In this document: positions 1 to 8,536 of the stretch, in pieces
Position numbering within the stretch: position 1 is the first letter of the stretch
Layout of the letters: each line of letters opens with the position of its first letter
Assembly (NCBI RefSeq): GCF_013978595.1
Contig: NZ_JACDTZ010000001.1
Location: 248,001-312,000, forward strand
Reading direction: 5' to 3'
From: Corynebacterium haematomassiliense
GTDB lineage: Bacteria > Actinomycetota > Actinomycetes > Mycobacteriales > Mycobacteriaceae
Length of the DNA: 64,000 nt
Made by a program: the position numbers and the translations under genes
Notes under the pieces: model-generated
Seen by the model: only the letters and a program-made list of their open reading frames with translations
Told to the model about the DNA's origin: nothing
The model's database searches: none

Positions 1-1
1 G

Positions 2-598
2 GACGACATCGCCGCCGCCCTGGCCACCCAGGCCCTGGCTGGCGACGAGTTCCTGATGAAGGAGCCGCCGCGCGACAAGCGCGACCGCCGCGACCGTGAC
101 CGCTTCGACCGCGACGATCGCCGCGGGCGCGGACGCGACCGCTTCGACCGCGACGACCGTGGCGACAGGGGTCGCGGCCGCCGCTTCGACGACAGCGGCA
201 ACTTCGACACCTACCGCCTGGACGTGGGCAAGCGCCAGCACGTCCGCCCGGGTGCCATCGTCGGCGCCCTGGCCAACGAGGGCGGGCTGAGCTCTAAGGA
301 CTTCGGCCGCATCACCATCGGCGGCGACTTCACCCTGGTGGAGCTGCCGAAGAACCTGGACCAAGCTGTGCTGGACCGCCTGGAGGACACCCGCATCTCC
401 GGCCAGCTGATCAACATCCAGCGCGACCACGGCGCACCCCCGCGCGATCGCGGCGGCCGAGGCCGCGGCGGACGCGGGGGCTACCGCGGCGGACGCGGCC
501 GCGACGACCGTGGCGACAGGGGCGATCGCGGTGGACGCGGAGGCTACCGCGGAGGCCGTGGCCGCGGCCGCGACGACAGGCGCGACCGCTGGGATTAA
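2..598 (+). CDS. deaD: DEAD-box RNA helicase, C-terminal part (5' end outside window)
   Basis: The reading frame is open from the window edge and ends at TAA 596-598. About 198 residues are visible. The first residues are the end of the helicase core. Then come an Arg/Asp-rich linker, a compact domain (about residues 65-140: TYRLDVGKRQHVRPGAIVGA, then ITIGGDFTLVELP) that fits the DbpA/CsdA RNA-binding domain, and an RGG-box tail rich in RGGRGGYRGG units. Family role: ATP-dependent RNA unwinding in ribosome assembly and mRNA decay, important in the cold. Helicase motifs I-VI are not in the window, so DeaD/CsdA is inferred from the tail and the RNA-binding domain. A strong terminator follows. 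Confidence 0.85.
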   Translation, partial: DDIAAALATQALAGDEFLMKEPPRDKRDRRDRDRFDRDDRRGRGRDRFDRDDRGDRGRGRRFDDSGNFDTYRLDVGKRQHVRPGAIVGALANEGGLSSKDFGRITIGGDFTLVELPKNLDQAVLDRLEDTRISGQLINIQRDHGAPPRDRGGRGRGGRGGYRGGRGRDDRGDRGDRGGRGGYRGGRGRGRDDRRDRWD

Positions 599-610
599 GC
601 CCCAATATTG

Positions 611-657
611 AAGCAGCCGGCACAGCTCAAAAGCAGCGTGCCGGCTGCTTTGGGTTT
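611..657 (+). terminator. Rho-independent terminator of deaD
   Basis: A perfect 13-bp stem (AAGCAGCCGGCAC at 611-623 with GTGCCGGCTGCTT at 638-650) is followed by a T-rich stretch, and starts 13 nt after the deaD stop codon. Confidence 0.85.
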
Positions 658-694
658 GGGTGGGGGACTGGAGGGCGTCGATAGGCAAGGGTGC

Positions 695-700
695 TAGGTT
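695..700 (+). promoter_or_regulatory. -10 box of the serine protease gene
   Basis: TAGGTT lies 7 nt before ATG 708, the usual distance for a leaderless corynebacterial transcript. I see no convincing -35 box. Confidence 0.45.
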
Positions 701-707
701 AATGCGC

Positions 708-1484
708 ATGTCTTCCCAGCGCACGCACCGAATTTCCCGAGCTCTTCTCGCAGCGGCCGTCGCGCTGGGGATGCAGGCCGCGCCCGCCGAGGCCCAGGTG
801 CGTATGGAGCAGGGCGCGCCCGTGCGCATCGACGGCACTGGCACCTGCACCATCGGCTTCAACGACCCCGCGCGCCACCGCAGCCTCGTCGCCGCGCACT
901 GCGGAGCCGAAGGCGCGCGAGTCAACGCCGGCGGCGCCACCGGGACGCTGTACCGCTCCAAGGCCTACGACGGCCACCTGAGCAACGACTGGGCTGCCAT
1001 CCAATGGGACGCAGGCGTGGCAGTCGGCGGCAACCGGTTCTCCGGCGACGCGTGGGTCCACCCAAATGACGTGCGCCTCGGCGAGACCATCTGCTACTTC
1101 TCCCGCACCCGCGGCGCGCAAACTTGCGGGCGCTTCTCCGGCTCCGCCGACGGCACCTTCTTCGTCGCCGCGCCGCTGAGCCACCCCGGCGACTCCGGCG
1201 GGCCCATGTGGGTGCCTGGCCGCGGTTTCGTCGGCGTGGTCTCCAGCATGTGGACCTCCAACCCACTGCCGTTTTTGCGCGGTGGCGACTACGTCATCGG
1301 CATCGTGCCCCACGACGGCCCCGCCGTCCCCGAAGCCCGCCTCGTCGGCGTGTGGGGGCAAAACGCGCTGTTCCCCGGGCTGACCGGGCCGGTAGCAGAG
1401 GTGCTGCGGAAGGCCGTCGACGGGATCCTCCGCGTCTTCGCCGGCCTGGGCCTCGGCGGCGCCTCCGCGCTGCGGTACTCGTAG
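708..1484 (+). CDS. Secreted trypsin-like serine protease
   Basis: 258 residues from ATG 708; ATG 702 is also possible. The N-terminus has basic residues, a hydrophobic stretch (ALLAAAVALGMQAA) and a likely cleavage site after PAEA, so it should be exported. The chymotrypsin-fold triad is visible: His64 in AAHC, Asp94 in SNDWAAI and Ser163 in HPGDSGGP. Four cysteines could form two disulfides. The C-terminal 60 residues follow the catalytic domain and end in a short amphipathic stretch. It is flanked by terminators, so it is probably monocistronic. The substrate is unknown. Small secreted proteases of this kind are common in Corynebacterium. Confidence 0.85.
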   Translation: MSSQRTHRISRALLAAAVALGMQAAPAEAQVRMEQGAPVRIDGTGTCTIGFNDPARHRSLVAAHCGAEGARVNAGGATGTLYRSKAYDGHLSNDWAAIQWDAGVAVGGNRFSGDAWVHPNDVRLGETICYFSRTRGAQTCGRFSGSADGTFFVAAPLSHPGDSGGPMWVPGRGFVGVVSSMWTSNPLPFLRGGDYVIGIVPHDGPAVPEARLVGVWGQNALFPGLTGPVAEVLRKAVDGILRVFAGLGLGGASALRYS

Positions 1485-1506
1485 GGGGCCGGGCAGAACG
1501 ACTCAT

Positions 1507-1587
1507 GCGCATAGACCCTGGGATCCAAAGCCTGGGATCGCGCCGATTTTGGCCATTGCCAGGGTTTGCCTCCCAGGGTCTGTGCGC
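1507..1587. repeat. Long imperfect hairpin in the intergenic region
   Basis: GCGCATAGACCCTGGGA (1507-1523) pairs with 1571-1587 over 17 positions with one G-U pair. A second inner pair, CAAAGCCTGG (1526-1535) with CCAGGGTTTG (1559-1568), extends it. The whole 81-nt segment can fold on itself between two convergent genes. It is much longer than a normal terminator and lacks a T-tract. Confidence 0.6.
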
Positions 1588-1639
1588 GGGGGAGGCGTCT
1601 CGAGCTCCGGCAACCGGGGCGAAACTGGCCCTACCAACA

Positions 1640-1680
1640 AGGCCCAGCCATTCGCCGAAGAATCGGGAATAGCTGGGCCT
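1640..1680 (-). terminator. Terminator-like inverted repeat between convergent genes
   Basis: AGGCCCAGC (1640-1648) is repeated inverted at 1672-1680. Read on the minus strand the stem is followed by TTGTTGG, so it probably ends the minus-strand membrane-protein gene; it may act on both strands. Confidence 0.5.
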
Positions 1681-1708
1681 GTCTCAAGCGGAAACGCCCG
1701 CGCGTTCC

Positions 1709-2191
1709 TTACGCCGGGGTCGGCAGGAACATCAGGATCAGGGTGAGCATCCACAGCAGGTTGAAGATGCCGGCGCCGGCGGTTGCTTTTGCCTTGGACT
1801 TTTCAAAGTTGGTGGTCTGGTCGGCCGGGTCTGCGTCAGCGGCCGGCAGCGCGCCGAGGGTGCCCATCATCTTGCGCTGCTGCGGGATGACCATGCCCAG
1901 CAGGATCGCCCAGGCGATCACGGAGAGCACGATGGCGGTGTGGAACCAGTAGTTGGCCTTGTAGGTCTCCCAGTCGGAGGCGAGCACGGCGCCGCCGAGC
2001 AGCGGCACGAGCAGGGAGAGCATGCCGTAGGTTTTGGTGATGCGGTAGAGCACCGACGCACGGCCGGTGGCCTCCTCGCCGCCGGCGCGGGATTCTGCGA
2101 CCTGGCGCGGGAACATCGAGGTAGACACGACAACGGGGCCGAGCAGCAGGATGGCCGCGACCACGTGCAGGAAGATGAGGAATGTAGTCAT
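1709..2191 (-). CDS. Four-helix integral membrane protein, DUF2269-like
   Basis: 160 residues with four clear hydrophobic segments at about 3-23, 54-72, 83-103 and 138-157, joined by short charged loops. The first segment (FLIFLHVVAAILLLGPVVVS) carries the His and Gly-Pro pattern of DUF2269-type proteins, which are of unknown function. I see no catalytic motif. The gene stands alone, convergent with the protease gene. The family assignment is tentative; the membrane topology is direct from the sequence. Confidence 0.65.
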   Translation of the reverse strand: MTTFLIFLHVVAAILLLGPVVVSTSMFPRQVAESRAGGEEATGRASVLYRITKTYGMLSLLVPLLGGAVLASDWETYKANYWFHTAIVLSVIAWAILLGMVIPQQRKMMGTLGALPAADADPADQTTNFEKSKAKATAGAGIFNLLWMLTLILMFLPTPA

Positions 2192-2224
2192 GTGCCCACA
2201 CCTTACGGCATGGTGGGAAAATCC

Positions 2225-2824
2225 TCACAGCTCGCCGCGCGCCAGCAGCCCGGCGACCCCGGAGCACGCGCGCCGCACCGCCCGCAGGTCTGCCCGGGGC
2301 AAAGGAAGGGCATAGTGCTTTGCGACGTCCACGAGCCGGCGCCCATACGCACACCGCGCGCGCCTATCCGTGGGCATCCATTCGGACGGGAGTTTGTCGC
2401 CTTTGGCCTGGTTGGCGGCGGAGGACACGGCGACCAAATTGCGCGGGTCGTTGTAGAAGCGCTCGCGGGTGGCGGCGTCCCACCGGTGGGCGCCTAAGTC
2501 CCAGGCGGCGGAGACGGGCAGGACGTGGTCGATCTCCACGTCGTGGGGCAGAAGAAAATCCCCGGTGTAGGGGTCTACAACTCGGGGATTGCCCCACTGC
2601 GGCCAGGGCTGGGCGCAGTCCGCGTCAAAGGCGGCGGCCATCACCGCGGCGCGGGTGTCGCACCCGCCGGTGCCGGCGGCCCAGCCGGGGCCGAACTCGG
2701 CTCTGTCGTAGCCGAGGATGGTGGTGCGGTGGGGCACCGTTGGGACGTCGATAGGCAATCGCCCCGTGGGGAACGGCACCACCAGCACAGTGAGGGCGGA
2801 GAGAATACGAAGGTATAGGCGCAT
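2225..2824 (-). CDS. Secreted HNH-type nuclease (DUF1524 / GmrSD C-terminal-like)
   Basis: 199 residues with an N-terminal hydrophobic signal-like segment (LRILSALTVLVVPFP). The nuclease signature is DIEIDHV-like: DVEIDHVLPVSAAWDLGA at about 96-113, then YNDPRNLVAVSSAANQAKGD and LPSEWMP. This is the His-Asn-His arrangement of the DUF1524 group of secreted corynebacterial and mycobacterial nucleases. Two cysteine pairs suggest disulfides outside the cell. Role inferred: extracellular DNA degradation for nutrition or competition. It ends 34 nt from the start of the membrane-protein gene downstream and may share its transcript. Confidence 0.8.
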   Translation of the reverse strand: MRLYLRILSALTVLVVPFPTGRLPIDVPTVPHRTTILGYDRAEFGPGWAAGTGGCDTRAAVMAAAFDADCAQPWPQWGNPRVVDPYTGDFLLPHDVEIDHVLPVSAAWDLGAHRWDAATRERFYNDPRNLVAVSSAANQAKGDKLPSEWMPTDRRARCAYGRRLVDVAKHYALPLPRADLRAVRRACSGVAGLLARGEL

Positions 2825-2830
2825 ACCTTC

Positions 2831-4399
2831 TTAGACTGCGGTGGAGCCTCCGCGGTTCCGCAGCGCTGCGGCGAAGTCCTCGTCGGGGTGGGCGAGCGCA
2901 TAGTCGGTGGCGGCCGCGGCGGTGTCGAACTCCTCTTCCACACCCTCCTTCGGGCGGGTGGCCAGGGAGACGACGACCATGGCCAGAGTAGCCAGGATGA
3001 CGCCCGGGACGATCTCGTAGATCATGCCGGACAGCGCGTCCACGGAACCCCAGACAAACGAGGTGACGGCGCCGACGATCATGCCGGCGATCGCGCCCTG
3101 GGAGGTGAGGCGCTTCCAGTACAGCGACGCCACAACCACCGGCCCGAACGCGGCGCCGAAGCCGGCCCACGCGAAGCCGACCAGGCCGAGGATGGTGTCG
3201 GACGGGTTCAGAGCCAGCAGCATGCCAATCAGGGCAATGCCGATGACCATGGCGCGGGAGAGCACGAGCAGGGTGGTGTTGTTCGGGTTCTTCTTGAAGA
3301 TGCGGTAGATGTCCTCGATGAGCGCGGACGAGGTGACCAGCAGCTGAGAAGACATGGTGGACATGATAGCGGCGAGTACGGCGGTGAGCACGATGCCGGC
3401 GATCAGCGGGTGGAACATGATGCGGGCCAGGTCCAAAAAGACGGTCTCGTAGCCGGACTGGTCGGTCACGGACGCGGACTTCTGGCCGAAGTAGACGGTT
3501 GCCACCAGGGCGGTGAAGATGCCGCCGAGGTAGCAGATGGCCACCCAGATGGTGCCGGTGCGGCGCGCCGCCTTCGCCTCAGACGGGGAGCGCAGCGCCA
3601 TGAAGCGGGTGATGATGTGCGGCTGGCCGAAGTAGCCCAGGCCCCATGCGATGTTGCCGATGATGGTGGCGGCGGACACGCCGGCGACCATGTTGAAGTA
3701 GTCCGGGTTGCCGTGCTCCCAGGGGCCGTACGGGTTTGAGGTGGCCCAGCTGAAGATGTCGGAGGGATTGTCCAGGGACATCAGCGCCATGATCGGCACG
3801 GTGATCAGGGCGAGGAACATCAGGCCGCCCTGTACGACGTCGGTGTAGCTCACGGCGAGGAATCCGCCGATGAAGGTGTAGAGCACCGTGATGGAGCCGA
3901 CGATGAGCACGCCGTGGATGTATTCGCCGCCGAAGGTGGATTCGTAGTAGCGGCCGCCGGAGACCATGCCGGAGGAGACGTAGAACGTGAAGAAGAAGAT
4001 GATGATCACGGCGGAGGTGAAGCGCAGGACGCGCGAGGTGTCGTGCGTGCGGTTTTCAAAGAAGCTGGGCAGCGTGATCGAGTTCTTGGCCACCTCGGTG
4101 TAGGCGCGCAGCCTTGGTGCGATCCACTTCCAGTTGGCCCAGGTGCCGATGAACAGGCCGATGACGATCCACAGCTCACTCATGCCCGCGACGAATAGGG
4201 CGCCGGGCAGGCCCATGAGCAGCCAGCCCGACATGTCCGATGCGCCCGCGGAGATGCCGGCGACCAGTGGGCCGAGGCCGCGGTCGCCGAGGACGTAGTC
4301 GTCGTACTTCTCCGTTTTGCGCCAGGAATAGAACCCGATGGCGACCATCAGCCCGAAATACAGGACGATGGCCAGCACGAGCCAGAAACTGTCAGACAT
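2831..4399 (-). CDS. putP: Sodium/proline symporter
   Basis: 522 residues with about 13 transmembrane segments. SSS-family signatures: GASDMSGWLLMGLPGALF near residue 55 and the GGFLAVSYTDVVQGGLMFLA segment in the middle. Proline uptake coupled to sodium, for nutrition and osmoprotection. The reading frame opens at a GTG at 4405, but AAGGGAG on the minus strand sits 5 nt before ATG 4399, so I use 4399. The cytoplasmic tail of about 45 residues is Asp/Glu-rich. The HNH gene starts 6 nt after the stop and could be read through from here. Other SSS substrates such as pantothenate are less likely from the sequence. Confidence 0.9.
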   Translation of the reverse strand: MSDSFWLVLAIVLYFGLMVAIGFYSWRKTEKYDDYVLGDRGLGPLVAGISAGASDMSGWLLMGLPGALFVAGMSELWIVIGLFIGTWANWKWIAPRLRAYTEVAKNSITLPSFFENRTHDTSRVLRFTSAVIIIFFFTFYVSSGMVSGGRYYESTFGGEYIHGVLIVGSITVLYTFIGGFLAVSYTDVVQGGLMFLALITVPIMALMSLDNPSDIFSWATSNPYGPWEHGNPDYFNMVAGVSAATIIGNIAWGLGYFGQPHIITRFMALRSPSEAKAARRTGTIWVAICYLGGIFTALVATVYFGQKSASVTDQSGYETVFLDLARIMFHPLIAGIVLTAVLAAIMSTMSSQLLVTSSALIEDIYRIFKKNPNNTTLLVLSRAMVIGIALIGMLLALNPSDTILGLVGFAWAGFGAAFGPVVVASLYWKRLTSQGAIAGMIVGAVTSFVWGSVDALSGMIYEIVPGVILATLAMVVVSLATRPKEGVEEEFDTAAAATDYALAHPDEDFAAALRNRGGSTAV

Positions 4400-4547
4400 G
4401 TGCACTCCCTTACGTCGGTGGTCGGTGTAAGTTTCGCCACACTGTAACGCATCCTTCCGTCGCGCTGTATTGATTTGCAGAATCGGCTGAGTGTGGGCTG
4501 AAAGATTTTGTTCGAACGCTCGGCGGGGGCGATGTCGGTGTCGGTGG

Positions 4548-4553
4548 TATAAG
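4548..4553 (+). promoter_or_regulatory. -10 box of the SNF2 helicase gene
   Basis: TATAAG lies 7 nt before ATG 4561, which suggests a leaderless transcript. It also argues for ATG 4561 over the GTG at 4555. Confidence 0.55.
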
Positions 4554-4560
4554 GGTGGGT

Positions 4561-7500
4561 ATGCCTGAATACCTTCTCCATGGCCTGTGGCTCCCCGAGT
4601 CCGGGCTTTCGGTGTGGGTTGAGCGCGTACAGGGACACCGCATTGTGACCATGGATGACGTGCCGCCCGGCACGTTTCCGCCGATCGTGCATTCGCTTTT
4701 GGACGACCAAAGGTTCCGCCACTTCCATACCCTGATCCTGCAAACCCCGAAGGGCCGGCACGTCAGCTTGCGGGCGCCGTTGGCGCAGTTCGCGCCCGAG
4801 GATGCGGTGCGCTTTTTGGACAACCTGGCGCACCTGGACGGGGATTCGCCGGCGGCAACGCCCGCGCAGCGCGAGGCGGTCGCGCCGGACATGTACTGGA
4901 TCCTGCGCATGTATCGGGGTCTGACCCAGTTCGTGCGCGCGGGGCGCGTGAGCATCAACGTGCCGTACCACGACGGGCTGTGGTACGCGCAGTGGCAGTT
5001 GGGCACCGGACTGGAGGAGCGCAGCTGGCTGGCGGAGATGATCGCCGCCTCGCCGGGTGTGCTCACAGTGAACAACGCGAACCTGAGCGAGGACTGCGCG
5101 CAGATGTTCACGCACTGGATCGCCACGGAACGCCTGCAGGGCGCGGTGGAGAAGGCGGCGACGAGGCCGTACCCATGGCACGATTTTGTGAAGTCGCTGC
5201 TCTACAGCATCCCGCTGCGCCGCGGCGGGGCGGTGCTGGCCCGCCAGATGGGGGATTGGAACGGCACGATCACGGCGGTGAACATGCAGCTGGTGTTCAT
5301 TGTGGAGTCGCCAGACGGGGCCGAGGAGTCGGGCCCGGACACGCTGTGGCCGGTGCGGGTGCAGGTACGTTCCAGCGCGGATTCGCCGCGGCCGGTGCGG
5401 CTGGGGGATTACGACTCGAAGACGGCCGACGTCCTGCGCGGCCAGCTCGACCGGGCAATCGCGGTGACCTCGCTGGCGGATCCGGCACAGCACGGCCGGT
5501 TCCGCTCCACCGTGGACCAGGGCTTCGACCCCAACGCGGGCGACTGGGACCTGTACTTGAACGGCGACGAAATTGTGAAGTTCGTCCGCGAAAGCGCCGC
5601 GACCCTGCGGGCCCACGGCTTTGTGGTGCTGCTGCCGCGTGCGTGGGCGACGGCGGAGACGGCGTCGAAGCTCAAGGTCAGCGAGCACCAGGACCCGCAC
5701 GATTCCTCCACCGTGACCATGATGGGCTTTGACGCCCTGGTCAAGTACGACTGGCGGCTGTCCGTCGGCGGCGTGGAGCTTTCGGACGAAGAGATGGCGG
5801 AGCTGGTCAAGTCCAAGTCCGGCCTGATCAAGCTGCGCGGCGAGTGGGTGCTGGCGGATAGCCGCGAGGTGGCCAAGACGGCGAAGTACCTGGAGAAGCT
5901 GCGTGACACGTCGCTGAAAAACGCGATGCTGGAGGCGGAGAGCGCCATCAAGCGCGCCCGCATCGCGCAGGCCGCCGGCTCAGAGGACGCCGAGGAGCTG
6001 CAGCGCCTCGCCGAGGAGGCGCAGGCGGAGTACGAGCGTCTGAAGGCCGCCGAGGGCGAGGGCGTGGTGTCTGCCGCGGAGCTGCGCCAGCTCGCACTGG
6101 AGGCGGGTGCGGACAGCCCGATCGAGTTCACCGGCTCGCCCTGGTTCACCTCCCTGGTCGGCGGCACGGACCGCCCGGCGCCGGAGCGGGTGGACGTCCC
6201 AGACACCGTCACCGCCGAGCTGCGCGAGTACCAGCGCCGCGGCGTGGATTGGCTGTACTTCATGTCCCGCAACAACTTGGGCGCGGTGCTTGCGGACGAC
6301 ATGGGGCTGGGCAAGACCCTGCAGCTGCTCACCCTGCTCGCGGTGGAGCAGGCGCAGGGCACGCGGCGCGGCCCGTCGCTGATCGTGGCGCCGACGTCTG
6401 TGGTGAACAACTGGGCGCGCGAGGCCGCCCGCTTCGTGCCGGAGATGCGCGTGCGCGTGCACCACGGCGCGGGCAGGCTCAAAGGCGACGACCTGTTTGC
6501 GGCCGCCGAGGAGTCCGACATCGTCATCACCTCCTACGGCACCGCCGCGCGCGACGCCAAGGATTTGGCGTCCGTGCAGTGGGATCACGTGGTGTTGGAT
6601 GAGGCGCAGGCGATCAAGAACGCGGGCACGCAGTCGTCGAAAAGCGTTCGCGCAATTCCCGCACGACACCGCATCGCGCTGACCGGCACGCCGATTGAAA
6701 ATAAGCTTTCTGAGCTGCGCAGCATCCTGGATTTTGTGAATCCGGGCATGCTGGGCTCGCAGAGTTTCTTCCGCAACCACTTCGCCAAAGCCATCGAGTC
6801 GCGCAGGGACCCGGAGCTTGCGGACGAGATGGGCGAGCGGCTGCAGCGCCTCACCGCGCCGTTTATCCTGCGCCGCCTGAAAACGGACACGGCGATCATC
6901 TCGGACCTGCCGGACAAGGCCGAGCACGTCATCGCCGTGGACATGACCCCGGAGCAGGCCGCGCTGTACAAGGCGCTGGTGGACAGCACGCAGGCGGAAC
7001 TGGACGAGCGCAAGGGGATTGCGCGAAAGGGGCTCGTGCTGGCCACGATTACCCGCATCAAGCAGGTGTGCAACCACCCGGCGCACTTTCTTGGCGATGG
7101 CTCCGCGGTCACCGACAAAGGCCGCCACCGCTCCGGCAAGGTGGAAAAACTCATGGAGCTTCTGGAAGAAGCCGCCGCGTCCGACCAGCGTGTGCTGATT
7201 TTCACCCAGTACAAGGCGTTCGGAGACATTTTGAAGCCCTACCTGTCCGAGCGCCTCGGCGAGGACGTGCCGTTCCTCCACGGCGGCGTGGGCAAGTCCG
7301 CGCGCGATGCGATGGTGGAGCGCTTCCAGCAGCCGGACGGGCCCCGCGCGATGATCCTCAGCCTGAAAGCCGGCGGCACCGGCTTGAACCTGACGGCGGC
7401 GTCCATGGTCATCCACTTGGACCGCTGGTGGAACCCGGCGGTGGAGAATCAGGCCACGGACCGCGCGTTCCGCATCGGGCAGGAGAAGAACGTCACGGTG

Positions 7501-7665
7501 TACAAGATCATCACCCGCGGCACGATGGAGGAGTCCATCCAGGACATCCTGGACGGCAAGACCCAGCTCGCCGGCGCCGTGGTGGGCCAGGGCGAGGGCT
7601 GGATCACCGAGCTGGGAACCGAGGAGCTCGCCCAATTGATCAGTTACAGGGGGCAAAATGACTGA
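4561..7665 (+). CDS. SNF2-family DNA helicase/translocase
   Basis: 1034 residues. The first 550 residues are the long N-terminal region of bacterial SNF2 proteins (DUF3670-like), ending in a Glu/Ala-rich coiled segment around 450-510. The ATPase core follows: motif I DDMGLGKT near residue 580, motif II DEAQ near 680, ALTGTPIEN (motif III), then the second RecA domain with LIFTQYKAF, LKAGGTGLNLTAA and ATDRAFRIGQ (motif VI, near 970). Role: ATP-driven translocation on double-stranded DNA; the cellular target is not known. It overlaps the next gene by 8 nt. That gene encodes a SWIM-finger protein, a pairing common in actinobacteria and probably a functional partner. Confidence 0.92.
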   Translation: MPEYLLHGLWLPESGLSVWVERVQGHRIVTMDDVPPGTFPPIVHSLLDDQRFRHFHTLILQTPKGRHVSLRAPLAQFAPEDAVRFLDNLAHLDGDSPAATPAQREAVAPDMYWILRMYRGLTQFVRAGRVSINVPYHDGLWYAQWQLGTGLEERSWLAEMIAASPGVLTVNNANLSEDCAQMFTHWIATERLQGAVEKAATRPYPWHDFVKSLLYSIPLRRGGAVLARQMGDWNGTITAVNMQLVFIVESPDGAEESGPDTLWPVRVQVRSSADSPRPVRLGDYDSKTADVLRGQLDRAIAVTSLADPAQHGRFRSTVDQGFDPNAGDWDLYLNGDEIVKFVRESAATLRAHGFVVLLPRAWATAETASKLKVSEHQDPHDSSTVTMMGFDALVKYDWRLSVGGVELSDEEMAELVKSKSGLIKLRGEWVLADSREVAKTAKYLEKLRDTSLKNAMLEAESAIKRARIAQAAGSEDAEELQRLAEEAQAEYERLKAAEGEGVVSAAELRQLALEAGADSPIEFTGSPWFTSLVGGTDRPAPERVDVPDTVTAELREYQRRGVDWLYFMSRNNLGAVLADDMGLGKTLQLLTLLAVEQAQGTRRGPSLIVAPTSVVNNWAREAARFVPEMRVRVHHGAGRLKGDDLFAAAEESDIVITSYGTAARDAKDLASVQWDHVVLDEAQAIKNAGTQSSKSVRAIPARHRIALTGTPIENKLSELRSILDFVNPGMLGSQSFFRNHFAKAIESRRDPELADEMGERLQRLTAPFILRRLKTDTAIISDLPDKAEHVIAVDMTPEQAALYKALVDSTQAELDERKGIARKGLVLATITRIKQVCNHPAHFLGDGSAVTDKGRHRSGKVEKLMELLEEAAASDQRVLIFTQYKAFGDILKPYLSERLGEDVPFLHGGVGKSARDAMVERFQQPDGPRAMILSLKAGGTGLNLTAASMVIHLDRWWNPAVENQATDRAFRIGQEKNVTVYKIITRGTMEESIQDILDGKTQLAGAVVGQGEGWITELGTEELAQLISYRGQND

Positions 7666-8479
7666 GAAGAAGAAGCGCCCGCAGGATAACAACGTCATCT
7701 ACGCCAACTTCGGCGCGCGCAAACGTGTGTCCAGCGCGGCGGAAACTGGCGGCACGGACGTCGGCACGTTCCGTCCGCGGTCGCTGTCGCCTGCGGCGAT
7801 GACCATTTACAACGCCGCGGTGCGCCAGACCGACGTGGGCCGGGCGAAACGTGGTGCGGAGTACGCCGCCCGCGGGCATGTGGTGGAGCTGCAGGCGGTG
7901 TCCCACGGTGTGCGCGCGGCGGTGGTGGGCAGCCAGAATGACCCGTTCCGGGTGGCTATGTACTTGCCGCGGCGCCACGCCGAGGAGATCCGCGAGGCCA
8001 CCAGCGCGATCGTGCGGGCGCCAGGGTCCATCGCCGCGGCGAAGGCTGGCACGCTCGCCGAGGATGTCTTGGAGATTCTGCTGTGCAGAACTCCGCAGGA
8101 GGTCACCTTCCACTGCGACTGCCCGGACGGCGCGGCCGTGTGCAAGCACGCCGTCGCCGTGGCGCAGCGCACCGCGGAGCTCATAGATAAGGACCCGAGC
8201 GTCATCTTCACCATGCGCGGACTGCGCCTGGAGGAGCTGGAGAACCGGAAGCGCAACCAGGCGGATGACCTGGCCAGGGAAAACGCCGAGCCCGGCTCGG
8301 AGTACTTCTGGTCCGGCCGGGAGCTTCCAGAGCTGCCGCGTCCGAAGGTGGCGCCGATGATCGAGGATTCGGACATCGACCTGCTCCACCGCGCGATGCA
8401 GACCGTGTCGTTCACCAACATTGACCAGTTGCGGGCCGTGGCGGACATCGAAGATCTCTACGACGAACTCACCCGTTAG
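7658..8479 (+). CDS. SWIM zinc-finger protein, partner of the SNF2 helicase
   Basis: 273 residues. A SWIM motif of the form CxC...CxH is visible as CDCPDGAAVCKHA at about 153-166, inside the conserved context EVTFHCDCPDG and VAVAQRTAEL. SWIM fingers bind DNA or protein. The ATG overlaps the SNF2 stop by 8 nt and is preceded by AGGGGG, so the two are translationally coupled. The N-terminal 45 residues are basic and low in structure. The C-terminal half has no motif I recognise. The function is inferred from the pairing only. Confidence 0.85.
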   Translation: MTEKKKRPQDNNVIYANFGARKRVSSAAETGGTDVGTFRPRSLSPAAMTIYNAAVRQTDVGRAKRGAEYAARGHVVELQAVSHGVRAAVVGSQNDPFRVAMYLPRRHAEEIREATSAIVRAPGSIAAAKAGTLAEDVLEILLCRTPQEVTFHCDCPDGAAVCKHAVAVAQRTAELIDKDPSVIFTMRGLRLEELENRKRNQADDLARENAEPGSEYFWSGRELPELPRPKVAPMIEDSDIDLLHRAMQTVSFTNIDQLRAVADIEDLYDELTR

Positions 8480-8536
8480 CTCATGTGTTCGAATGTTCGT
8501 GCTGGCGTGTCGGGCGCGGTGGTAGGTGTATAAGAC

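Noticed and set aside
2831-4405. GTG 4405 as the putP start
   Set aside because: The ribosome binding site AAGGGA would touch the GTG; ATG 4399 has correct spacing.
8480-8536. TTCGAA-containing text before the sbcD-like gene (and GTTCGAACGC near 4511) as SOS boxes
   Set aside because: Only one half-site is present in each case; there is no second half at the correct spacing.
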